Positions 12,710 through 22,894 of a DNA stretch of 64,000 nt are shown in pieces. Source of the stretch: Chrysopilus asiliformis (Eukaryota; Arthropoda; Insecta; Diptera; Rhagionidae). Location: NCBI GenBank assembly GCA_964034945.1, contig OZ035963.1, forward strand, positions 63,692,182 to 63,756,181. Reading direction: 5' to 3'. Numbering within the stretch: position 1 is the first letter of the stretch; each line of letters begins with the position of its first letter. The notes beneath the pieces were generated by a model. That model did no database searches. It saw only the letters and a list, made by a program, of their open reading frames with translations, and was not told where the DNA came from. Position numbers and translations under genes: made by a program.

Positions 12710-12981
12710 CACTCAGAAAAATGGAGGCTAACTCGACGACCTACATACGGCGTAATTGGCCTCGGGCAGGCGCGCGTTCGCCTGTATGTGGGCAAGTAAA
12801 ACTGAGTTGACCTGTGGTCGGAGAAATTCTGAAATTAAGCCACCAGCAGGTGAAGTAGGGCATTGGGAGCTGCACGAGTTGACCTTAGATAGGTTAACTC
12901 TGACCGCTAGCTGGCTTACAGAAACCTCTGTAAGGTCAGAGTTAACCTGACAAAAAGTTGACCTGGACATTTTTCTGAGTG
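12710..12981 (+). mobile_element. CACT-ended MITE, copy 2 (272 bp)
   Basis: Same length and termini as copy 1, flanked by CA (12708-12709 and 12982-12983). The internal hairpin is intact: GGTTAACTCTGACC pairs with GGTCAGAGTTAACC within 12892-12947. Peptides readable across it are mobile-element sequence and not a gene. Confidence 0.9.
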
Positions 12982-14814
12982 CATGTACGAAATTTAATTA
13001 TCTAAAATATGGAGTAGTGGACAATATTATTGGAATTACAGACATATTTATTGGTCAAAACGCCAAAACTGACAAAGCTTTAATTTGTTGAAGTCCGTAT
13101 TATAAAAAAACTTATTTCTGTGCAATAATTATCTCCATTAGCGTCAAGAAAGTTTGTCCATTCATTCCAAAACATCAAATTTCCCACATTATCAAAATCA
13201 TCGGAATGGAAATAACCTGAAATGAGTACCAGTCGGAAAGAGCAACCAATTACAGAATTACAGACTATAAGAAAGAGCCTCTTCAACATTTAGTCGTCAT
13301 TGAAACTAAGAAGGCGGCAACCGCGGCCATAATTTCTTACAATTTAGCTACAAATGACTGACTTTCGTCATCAGGATAGGCACACAAGATCAATCTTCAG
13401 TATCTGTGACTACAAAACAGAGAATAATTTCCCCCTCCATAACGAAATTTTATCTGACATTCAATTCAAGTGACTTTTCAATATTGAAGTGCGGGCAGAG
13501 ATGAGTTCAAAATATGCCACTTCAAGACACACTGAAAACGAAAGAACGTGGAAGAAAGGTCTCTTTGATGCCTGAAATTACCAATTTTCACCCTTTTTCA
13601 GTCGTTTAATGAGACTACCAGATACTTGAGCCCGAGTAATTCCGGAAGTTCTTTGCGTGTTCAGTTATGCGGGATGATTCAAAAGAATCGTGGATCCTTC
13701 ATAGCCACTAAAATCGTGTCAAACAGGAGCTGAGGTCTTCCGCTGCTGTGGAGGGAAATAATAAAAAAAAGATATTTTTTTCTTAACTTCAAGTAAAAAG
13801 GCTGACTTCCGGGGAAAGGTGTGTGATTTACAATAATTCCTTTACACTTTCGCGTAAACCCTGTAAAGCGAATTCCTCTGGCATGTGGCTTCCAATTGTT
13901 CCCTAGCACGGCGGCATTATCTGCTGCCCTTGTGGAACTTTAGCCCTTCTTTTTCATTGGGATTTTCCGCCTCATAAAGAACATGAATTTCGTGTATGGG
14001 GAGTACGAATTGTCGCACAGGATCACCACAAGGAGATTGATAGCCACCCGCAATATAACAAAACTTGTGAGTTTCCCATCCAAATCCGAGTCCTGGCAGG
14101 ATTTTCAGGTTCTTCTAACAAAGGTAAAAATTGAACACTTTTGGGGTAGTTCTGGGGTGAATTTGATAGTAGCAGGCAAGGGATTGGAGATAAGAATTCA
14201 ATGGAACGATGGAGCAGAGGGGAAGAGCGGGTACTGACAGTTGTTCAAAACTGGTGCGTTCCTTGTTTTAGAGTTTGTTTTAGGTTTCGTTCCGAATGAG
14301 TTTGTAGAAAAAAAAGGGTTGTGCGGTTTCAAGGATAATATTTCATGTAAGGATATTTGTTTACAACTACAGCGCACCACTTTAGGATAGATTGAATATT
14401 TAAAGAGGACCAAAACGGTCCAAAAATAATAGTTGTAAACTTCAATAGGGGTTTTTGGAATTCCTGATTAAACAATGAGCACAGTTGCTCAGCACGGCAG
14501 GAGGCATTTCCTTAATTGAAATAAAACAAAATGACTTTTGTATGAATGTGAGTATAGACAGGGGATACTCAGATTTGTTCAATTTTTGATAGCTTTCTTG
14601 TTGAAATTTCGGATCAATGAATGCCAGTTTGTCAAATATTAAAACGACGATGCATGGATAAGGGATGATTGTGTAAAATAGAAGTCGAATAAGACAATTA
14701 AATCATACAATTTTTTTTGGGAAATTCTCATAAAATTTTTGGAGTTTGAAGTACGCAGGGGTGGAATTTTAGTACAAGAAGATTATATGCTGCTCACACT
14801 ATAATTTTTACTTA
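12982..14814. other. Intergenic, no gene recognised
   Basis: Mixed-composition DNA without a recognisable gene. ORFs at 13080-13289, 13679-13909 and 13983-14237 have no motif or splice context. Confidence 0.5.
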
Positions 14815-15346
14815 TCATACTAATATATAAAAATGAGTTGGTGTCTGTCTGTCTGTCTGTTCCTTTTTCACGCAAAGCGGCTGAACCGATTGATTTGAAA
14901 TTTCGCACGAGTGTCTGTGGTAGTTCTGGTTCCAACATAGGCATACGGAAAAGTAGCGCGAGGGGTGGGGGGGGAGTAAAGGGAGGGGGTAAAGTGATTT
15001 CGAAACCTAGTTTTTGCATTATGTTACTCTTTCGCGGGGAAACTACTGAACCGATTGGCCTGAAATTTGGCATAAATGTTCGTCGGTCGTACAGCTCTAA
15101 CATGTCATACCGCGTTGGGGTGAAGGGGGGTAAAGACAGAGGGTAAAGAGAGAGGGTCAAGTGAATCCGAATGTTGGAATTGATCGTATTTTGGTTAATT
15201 TCTGAAAACCATTTTCCGAGGAAGAAAAAACTTTAAAGATAAGCCGCAGGCTGTCTAATTTATAACCAATTGAATTGAATTTTGTTTTCCGATAGGTTTC
15301 ATTCTCCTCAGGCTTTTAGCCGGGCGAAGCCGGGTCCAAATTCTAG
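14815..15346 (+). mobile_element. Non-autonomous Helitron, copy A
   Basis: Starts TCATACTAATATATAAAAAT and ends with AGCCGGGCGAAGCCGGG followed by TCCAAATTCTAG, inserted between A (14814) and T (15347). 5' TC, 3' CTAG after a GC-rich hairpin-like segment, and an A|T target are Helitron hallmarks. The interior has a short CTGT run, two copies of a GGCTGAACCGATTG/TACTGAACCGATTGGCC module and a G-rich tract. There is no Rep/helicase ORF. Copies B-E share it. Confidence 0.85.
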
Positions 15347-16953
15347 TAAAAAATAATAAAAACAACCCTTCTTGTTTTATTGACATTTAAAAAAAAGCCG
15401 CTTGTAAAAGTTTTCCCAGCCCCTAAAAAATATGGCCCCTGTTGCAAAAAAAAAATCAATATAAAAACAAACAATTTCTGAACTAGAATGATTGATAGAA
15501 TTAAATTAAACAACTTTTTCTACTTTCTCCGACTTATTTCCACTTTATTTCAATTTCGTTTGGACAAACAATAACTGCTGATTTCCAAATATTTGTGCTG
15601 ATTTCATCAATTTTAGTTAATTGTTTTCCATATCAAAATTTCCCTCTATATTGACTAAAATATGTGTGTATCTGGCAGATACATAACTGATAATTGTTTA
15701 ATAAACTTTGCCTTTTTATCCCCTCGAGATGGATTTTTCTAACAAATCATTAAAGTCGATGAACTTGAGAAATGATTAATGACGGAATAGTTTGGTCAAA
15801 CATGAGTTACACTTAACTTAGCAACCACTTTGCGTCCTCCGACCGACTTGTGTAATTCATCCTGACAATTCGTAAGGAGGATAGAGTTTTGCGTTGCCAT
15901 ATTTACAGTGATTGGCACAAAGAAGTGAATGTATCGACAAATCATTTTTGACAGATCATCAATTATCCTGTTAAGATGATATTCCTTCCATATGAATGTC
16001 CTGAAACATTGCTGAGACGAAAAATATCGAAATCTCAAGTGAAAACCGTTTTCCACAGTTAGATAAATGGAATAAAAGTACTTTTTTTTAACCATTTTGA
16101 AGTGGAATTTTTTATTTGTCGAAGGAATTCAGTGCGGCTCACAGATGGAATTTGCAAATGAAAGAAACATCTCGACACAGGGGAATAACATAAATTTTTA
16201 TTTTTACAAGAAATATGTACAATGTCGGAAAACTCGCCCTGAGAAAGAACAAAAAAAAAAACAAACAAACTGGAATAGCATGAATAACAAATTGATCTAC
16301 AGATCTGGGTCAAAGTGCGGAAAATCAATTCTGAAATTCGTTATGTAAGGATAGTGAATCCTGTAATGTTATATTATACGGATTTTTGGTCTGAGGTCTC
16401 TCTCTCTCTCAAGCCTCCTCTTTTCACCGTTGAATTTCACGCTTTGGCAGTTTCCAAAATATTCAAAAATCTGTCCCAACAAAGGGTTTATAATTATTAA
16501 TCTTCTAAAAATGTTCTTAAATTTTGAATTTACGAAAGATTGTTCAAGAACAAGGGTTTCAATTTTCGACGCACGGTCGCAATTCTTACAAGGATTTTTT
16601 CGCTGTCGTTTTGAAACTCAAACAATTTCACCTGCGGCGCATTTTTTTTAAAAGAATTCCTAGCTATCCAGTGTATTTTCCTAAAAAAAATTCTCCTGCG
16701 ACCCTTTGCATTATAATTTTTTTTGTGTCACAAAAGGAAAAACAAAAATTTTTGATTTTGTGGCATTAAAGATATTTTCTTCCTCACCGTTTTCCTCACC
16801 GTTTTCCTCACCATTTTCCTCACTAATCGCCAATACCAAATTCACATGATTGTATTATGCAAGGAATATGCTAAACTTTTGAAAAAATAAATGCGTTTCC
16901 TCATCAAAAACACTTTGTTGTCGAAAACTATGATTTTAATAAAATATTCCTAA
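15347..16953. other. Intergenic, no gene recognised
   Basis: AT-rich, no gene recognised. It contains one TTCACCTGCGGCGCA motif (16627-16641) and a four-unit 12-bp repeat of CTCACCGTTTTC near 16783-16825. Confidence 0.5.
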
Positions 16954-17418
16954 AGCGGTCCCTACACGTTCAATCTTGCAATCAATCATCGCATGCTGTG
17001 ACAACATTTTGAACGTCTATGGTGGTGCTGTCATGCAAATTCCATGATTGACAGCATGCTGGACAATATCAAAGTCATTTTGATATTTTCGAAAGAGCTT
17101 TGCGAATGACTTGAACGTGTATGGCGATGCTGTCAATCAATTCGTCATTTCAGCGCAATTTTTAGTAGTGAAAAGATGTCGCAAAGTTTTTTGGGAATCC
17201 TTTTTCGGGTTATATAGACAAAGAATTGAGTTGTGGATGACGAAAAGCGAAAAATACAAGGACAAAATTTTTTTAAGTTGGTATTTGTGCTATATGTGTT
17301 GTCGGTTTGGCTGTTTCGAATAAAATGATGCTCGTGTGCATGATTGAGCGTCTAGTGCAAATAAGCTTTTTGCTGTGACAGCATGATTGACTGAAAGATT
17401 GAACGTGTAGGGGCCGCT
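16954..17418. mobile_element. TAA-target MITE, family 2 (465 bp)
   Basis: Flanked by TAA (16951-16953, 17419-17421). The termini are AGCGGTCCCTACACGTTCAA at the left and AGCGGCCCCTACACGTTCAA read inward from the right. The terminal module recurs inside as GAACGTCTATGG and GAACGTGTATGG, each next to a TGCTGTCA word. ORFs inside are short. PIF/Harbinger-like by target; no transposase. Confidence 0.85.
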
Positions 17419-17421
17419 TAA

Positions 17422-17810
17422 GAATCGCAAAAGCTTTTTCTTTTGTCTATAATTTTGAAATAAATTTTTCAGGTCATTTTCCCACAATAAACGACGTCGG
17501 GCTAATTAAAATCTTCTGAGATTTTACATCCTGCAGGTAATTATTTTCTTTCAAACAATTAAGGGTCAACTGAGTCATAATAAAAATGCTAAACTTTACG
17601 AAATACTCTTTTTGGTGTACCGCAACAATTTTTTTATTGGACGAGATCGAGTTTTCCAAGTCGGTTTAATATTCAAATAATTATAAATGGCAAAAGAATG
17701 CGAAAAAACCAAGGAAAATTCAACATCATATCCATAAAAATGCCTGTGGCACGGAAAAACTTTAAGAGCTTTGAAAAGTTTATTTTAATAAAAAATGTCT
17801 GGAAAATTGT
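17422..17810. other. Intergenic flank of the LTR element
   Basis: No gene seen. The last four bases, TTGT (17807-17810), are the left copy of the retrotransposon target duplication. Confidence 0.7.
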
Positions 17811-19993
17811 TGTGGTGCACTCATGTAGGGAGAAATTAAGAAAATTCTGGAATTCAAATTCAACAAAAAAAAAAAAAAAAGCTGGAATAGGGAATGAATT
17901 AAGATCGGGATATTGAAAGATAATTCCAAGATCAGAACCGATTATTATTAAAATACAGCCAAATAACTGGAAATGATATTTCTAGAAATTATATTCAATA
18001 ATCTGCTTAAAAAAAAACCATTTGTTGTACTAGGGCAGGAATTGTTCAAATGCTCAATTAAATCCGCTATTTGTTTGAACATTTGCATCCATTTACCCGA
18101 TAGCTATAGGAATTTTGGTCAAAACGAAATAGACAAAAAAATAATAAAATATTTTATGACCATTTGTCCAATTGTCCAAAGTAGCAGATTTGAATGTTAA
18201 GCCAAGTACAAATAACAGAACAATATCTGCAAATATCAGCAAAGGGAATTTTAGCTGCACATTTCTAGTTTGAACCTCGAGCACTAAGTATGCGAGATCG
18301 GGGGATGGCATTATCGGTTAATTTAATAATATTTTAGATGATTCAAAGGTGATTTAAAAGTGAAGTTTTAAGATCATATAAAACCTAACTAATGTATTTC
18401 GGCAGATTTTTCTTTTGACGCTGTTTGTCGAGAATTTGGAAAAAGGGTGTTTTCACGACGAAAAGAAATTCTATTTCGGGCCCGGAGTAGCGCCAATTTT
18501 CTTAGCGCACGAGGGAAAGTTGGAAACAAGAAAATCCGACAAACAGCGCGATATTTCAACTCCTTCGATATATTTGATCATCTAGTGCTAAAAATTATAA
18601 GAAAAGCTAAACGTGGAGAAAACGTGATCATTTCATTTGGAGAGTGTCTTCAATATTGGTCAAGGCGATAAACTCCCCGAACCTAAGGATCATCCCTCTG
18701 CAAAAGGGCCTTCGAAATTAGAAATTGTGCATAAGAAGAATTCCTTTTGACGATAAGACGATAGGTTCGAGCTAAACAGCGTTACTTGTGAGAGCAACTA
18801 CTGAAAACTTAATTTCTCGGCGAATATACCTTGGCGTTTCATCTAGAGTCAATCAATACTTAAGATAAATGTGTTTTTTTAGTTTAAATTGTTTTCATTG
18901 TAATTGCCACAAAAGTTTGTAAAGTGGTCCGCCGTTAAGGAACGCAAAGATTTAATTTTTTTGCTGATTTAGTTCACATGCATAATTATATTTATTTAGA
19001 ACTTTACAGCTAAAGAAAAGTGTAACTAAAGAAAAATAATAGTAGAACTCGCCGTGGGATGTGCACATCACCAGCAGCTGAGAAGATAATAGAATAAACA
19101 AAAGGAAAGTAAAAAGAAAAGTAAGTTAATTTCCAATTTTTATATTATGCATGGTGCTAAAAATTTACTGAACTCGTATACGGTAAATTCAATCGCGGAA
19201 TTTACATATATAAAGAGGAACAAAAGTGATAAATTGAGCTTAACTCTAAAAACAACTTATCTAAAGTAAATGAAAATATATGCGCAAATATAACAAAGCC
19301 GATCAATTTTCTAATTTTGTGGCGAATTTAGGCTGTCTTAGAACAGATAGTTTTCAATCAGAAGATTAGAGTATAGAGACATTAAAAAGTTTAATTTAAT
19401 AGAATTAGTCTCTGTTATTAAAGATAAATATTAGCAGCAAATATTTATTTTGGTAATTATGATCACTAATCAATAAATATTGTCCATTAAGTAAATTTTA
19501 TTAAATCAAAGTGAGTGTCCCAAATATCCCAATCGCCTCGTCTTTTCTCACCTACAACTTACCTTGATCACGAGATGAAGATGGTACAAACAACCGGGGA
19601 AAATTTCTATAATCTGAAACTGATCGCCATGTTGGTTTAGAAAACTCGAGAGAGGGTTGGACGATGGACGGAAGAATCGGTTATGGGTGATAAAGCAAAT
19701 GTAATTTTTTTGTCGCGGATTAATTTTTAAGTTATTAGTGATGTAGCACAGAGATTCGTTATGGTGTCCACCGCGGATCTGCCCAGCAAGGACCCACCCA
19801 TCCGACGAGCAAAAGCCTGGCTGAAAAATATGTGCTAGTGCTGGCAGGGAAGCGGTCAGACTTCGGGGCGCTCGTGTGCCATCGCAACGAAAAGCATGCC
19901 CCAAATAATAAATTTATCTGTTTGTGTAGAATTACCAAGGTCTGATAAGGACAATAGTGTGGCAAGAGACCTTTCGCCACCTATTACATAACA
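17811..19993 (+). repeat. 5' LTR (2183 bp)
   Basis: Starts TGTGGTGCAC and ends CATAACA. It appears identical to 26691-28873 at an offset of 8880 bp. Inside are an A-run near 17864, an inverted pair GCTGTTTGTCG (18420-18430) and CGACAAACAGC (18537-18547), a candidate TATA box and AATAAA-type signals. The 118-codon minus-strand ORF at 19548-19904 is present in both LTRs and has no recognisable domain. Confidence 0.97.
19207..19215 (+). promoter_or_regulatory. Candidate TATA box in LTR
   Basis: TATATAAAG lies about 780 bp before the LTR end. An AATAAA at about 19470 follows, so U3/R/U5 could be split between these. Other TATA-like words exist (for example near 18377), so the choice is tentative. 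The same site recurs at 28087-28095 in the 3' LTR. Confidence 0.35.
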
Positions 19994-19996
19994 GAT

Positions 19997-20008
19997 TGGC
20001 GCCCAACG
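19997..20008 (+). promoter_or_regulatory. Primer binding site (tRNA-Lys-like)
   Basis: TGGCGCCCAACG begins three bases after the LTR end. TGGCGCC is complementary to a tRNA 3' CCA end, and TGGCGCCCAACG is known as the lysine-tRNA site of several retroelements. Match beyond 12 nt is weak. Confidence 0.85.
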
Positions 20009-20989
20009 ATAGGCAGCTTCGTTGCTGTTTAACAACAAAATTATAATTCGGTTTTTATGTTTTAGAGATTCTAGATTTTTTTTAATTCGAAGCTCAAAAT
20101 ATTTCAAAAGGCTCATTTGCATTTTATTGTTTAATTTGACGTTTTTTTTTCTGAATTTTTACCTGTGAGGAAAGTGTTTGTATTAACAAATTAGCCCATT
20201 CAAACTGTGATAAAGCCGTTTATGGTTGTAGTTTGTCAAAAATTGAATACTTATCTAATCACAGAATAAAGTAAAATAAAAATAACTAGAGTATGATCAG
20301 GACATTGCGAGCCAGTTGATTGGTGAAACCGATTACTGTTGTCGGGTCTTGTGATAAACGCTATGCTTTAAATAGACCACTTGTCTTCGATTGGAGCTCG
20401 ATTCTTAGGACATACTGAGAATTGATTGTCCGGAGGAAAAGTTATGGTCTTAAAAATTTATTTGAGGCTGCTTAAAGATGAGTATAATCTTGGCATTGCT
20501 CAAATAAGAAAGTTAAAGAAAAAGTTTAGAGTAGTTTTTCAGATTTTTTTTTTTTTTTTTCATCAAACATTGCTTTGGATCCCAGAATTCGAGGAAGTAG
20601 AGAAGTCGTTCAACCCTCAATTTATGAATAAATATTTGAACAAAAAGAAAAGTTTGACTATAGATAAATAGTTATTTATTCGTTTAGTCACACTTTGATT
20701 TGTACCCATTGTTTAGAGGTTAAAGTAGGAAAGAATTGTTGAGAAGAGAATAAAATTTTTCGATAATTTATCTAAACACAGGTCGTTTATATAATTAGTC
20801 CAGTTTTTGTCTTTAGTTTTCTTCGATACATCTGTTTTATATTGATTTTTTTTGTATTTAATATTTAGTGGTGAGGATTAGGTCAATAAGGGAATTTGTT
20901 TTTTTTTTGCATTTAGTATTTAGTTACTATAAGGTTTCGGGTATATTGATTATATTTCTTTGAAGAGGCTATAAAATTATAATAATATT
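20009..20989 (+). other. Retrotransposon 5' leader
   Basis: About 980 bp between primer binding site and gag ATG. It has a long T-run near 20541. An 81-codon ORF at 20426-20671 shows no domain; it is probably untranslated leader. Confidence 0.6.
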
Positions 20990-22894
20990 ATGGGAAAACT
21001 TGGTTTGAATACAGGAACAATCCCTAAAAACAATAAAAAAGGGGATTTAGAAACTGGTACAACGCGAGAGTTAAGGTCAGGTAAAGGGAGAACTATGGAT
21101 GCCGATAGTGATCCAAATGTTTCAGTCGGGATATTTCAACCAAATCGGACGTTGGCACGAACTCCCGAAAAAGAGACGACTCCAACCACAGTAAGGGAGG
21201 TTTCCGTGAGTCCCAAGGGTGCTGAAGGTATTTGTCCCGAAATTCTTAGCGAGCGCAGAAGAAGAAAAGAGACTGGAATAGGGGAAAATTGGGATAGAGA
21301 CCATTTACTAGACTTTTCAGCAAGACCTTCCTCGGTGACAGATCTTTTTGGACATCGGTACTACCCAAATACCAGAACAGAAACTCAGATGACAAATCGG
21401 GAGATGCAAAGTTATATCAAGGAGATGGTAAAGGCAACCGTAGGGGCTTCTCAAGCTGAAATTTTGAAACAGGCAACTTCCAGTATGAATGACACGGTTC
21501 GTAAACTGTTTAAGGAGCTAGGTCCACAATTGCAGCTGACACCAAAGTCAGTAGGCGATAAATTAGTAGAGGGCATAGGCGGGGGTGTTAATTTGCAGGC
21601 TAATGTTGGTAGTGCTACTAGTACCATGCAAAATATTCCTGAAGACCGTGGGATTAATAGATCTAAAAAAAGAGGGGAAGACATTAGGAGGGAGACGTCA
21701 TATGATTTTCCGAAACCGACAGAATTATTTCATATAGATCCTTATCCGGGACAATCTAAGGATTCTGTGATGAAAGAACGTTTCAATAGGGATCTCAATT
21801 CGAGTCATGAATCTGCTCATCCAAGGCGTGAAAATTACCTTGCTAACCAGAATGATTTTCGATATAGACAGCACGATCGCACAAATCCTGATGCTGAAGA
21901 TCCTTTGATTGAAGAGTTTAGGAATTTTAATCTTTATGGTCGGGAAACTTCTTCAGATAGACGTCCTTCTGGTTTTCAACCTATTCGCCCTATTGGGAGA
22001 AATCACAATTTTTCTCGAGATCTTTCAGATATTAATAAATGTAAGCTAGAAAAGTGGGGATTCCGATTCGATGGATCTTCGGACCTATCGATCGAAGATT
22101 TTATCTTTAGAGTGGAACAGCTCACTCGTTCTTATAGCTACACAGAACAACAGCTGCTAAGAAATTTCCACGTATTGCTCAAGGGACAGGCAGAGAACTG
22201 GTACTGGGCATATATGAAGAAATTCCCACAAACATCTTGGGAAAATCTGAAAGGTGGTTTGATTCGACAATTTAAGTCACTTCAGACGGACTATGACATC
22301 TTGAAGATAATCATTGACCGCCGACAAGGAATCAATGAGTCATTCGATGAGTTCTTGACCAAAACTTTGAAAGAAGTCAGCAAACTTAGATGCGCCATGC
22401 CAGAACTAGACTTAATAAACATTATCAAGCAAAACCTTAAAGAAAGGTTAGCCGCATTGATATTTGCCTATCCTGTATATACCATAGAGCAGTTGAGAGA
22501 TTGTGGTCGACGGGCAGAACAATTTTTGTCTCGTAGATATAGTATGAGTAGTAGACCAGTGTTTCCCAATCAACCTCGTCAAGTACATGAAATGTTCGCC
22601 GACAATGCTGATCTTCACAACTCAGAAATACCTGAGGAGATTTCAGCTTGCGAAATAAATGCCATTCATTCCAGCCCAAGACAGAATCCACCAACACTGA
22701 AATGCTGGAATTGTGACCAAATAGGTCATCTGTTTCGCCATTGCACGGCTGAAAAAACAAACATTTTTTGCTATATGTGCGGTACAAAGAATGTCTCCCT
22801 CAGAACATGTACTACCTGTAAAAAGGGAAATGGGAATCGGAACGAGATGCGGACGGGGGAATCTCGTTTCCGAGACTCGAACCCCGAACACTAG
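20990..22894 (+). CDS. gag: Gag polyprotein, 634 aa
   Basis: Structural protein expected to assemble the virus-like particle and bind element RNA. Start: ATG at 20990, the first long-frame ATG after the leader. Residues 1-330 are polar and low in recognisable domains. Residues about 350-480 look like the retrotransposon gag/capsid domain (WYWAYMKKFPQTSW, then a RQF...D.L..I..RRQGINESFDEF pattern). A canonical CCHC knuckle is at residues 572-585 (CWNCDQIGHLFRHC). A second knuckle-like motif at 594-607 (CYMCGTKNVSLRTC) keeps the spacing but has Val where His is expected, a variant I believe is seen in other arthropod gypsy Gag proteins. It ends at TAG 22892-22894, overlapping the pol frame by about 70 nt. 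Confidence 0.95.
   Translation: MGKLGLNTGTIPKNNKKGDLETGTTRELRSGKGRTMDADSDPNVSVGIFQPNRTLARTPEKETTPTTVREVSVSPKGAEGICPEILSERRRRKETGIGENWDRDHLLDFSARPSSVTDLFGHRYYPNTRTETQMTNREMQSYIKEMVKATVGASQAEILKQATSSMNDTVRKLFKELGPQLQLTPKSVGDKLVEGIGGGVNLQANVGSATSTMQNIPEDRGINRSKKRGEDIRRETSYDFPKPTELFHIDPYPGQSKDSVMKERFNRDLNSSHESAHPRRENYLANQNDFRYRQHDRTNPDAEDPLIEEFRNFNLYGRETSSDRRPSGFQPIRPIGRNHNFSRDLSDINKCKLEKWGFRFDGSSDLSIEDFIFRVEQLTRSYSYTEQQLLRNFHVLLKGQAENWYWAYMKKFPQTSWENLKGGLIRQFKSLQTDYDILKIIIDRRQGINESFDEFLTKTLKEVSKLRCAMPELDLINIIKQNLKERLAALIFAYPVYTIEQLRDCGRRAEQFLSRRYSMSSRPVFPNQPRQVHEMFADNADLHNSEIPEEISACEINAIHSSPRQNPPTLKCWNCDQIGHLFRHCTAEKTNIFCYMCGTKNVSLRTCTTCKKGNGNRNEMRTGESRFRDSNPEH
22822..22886 (+). promoter_or_regulatory. 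Programmed -1 ribosomal frameshift signal
   Basis: The pol frame (-1 relative to gag) opens after a TAA at 22819-22821. In the gag frame, two overlapping slippery heptamers follow: A AAG GGA (22822-22828) and G GGA AAT (22825-22831). A 5-nt spacer leads to a 12-bp stem with one bulged T, TCGGAACGAGAT (22837-22848) with ATCTCGTTTCCGA (22861-22873). The 12-nt loop contains CGGGG (22854-22858), which can pair with CCCCG (22882-22886), giving a possible H-type pseudoknot. All parts lie before the gag stop. Confidence 0.85.

Noticed and set aside
19548..19904. 118-codon minus-strand ORF inside the LTR as a gene
   Set aside because: It lies in both LTRs and has no domain or signal. It may be antisense noise.
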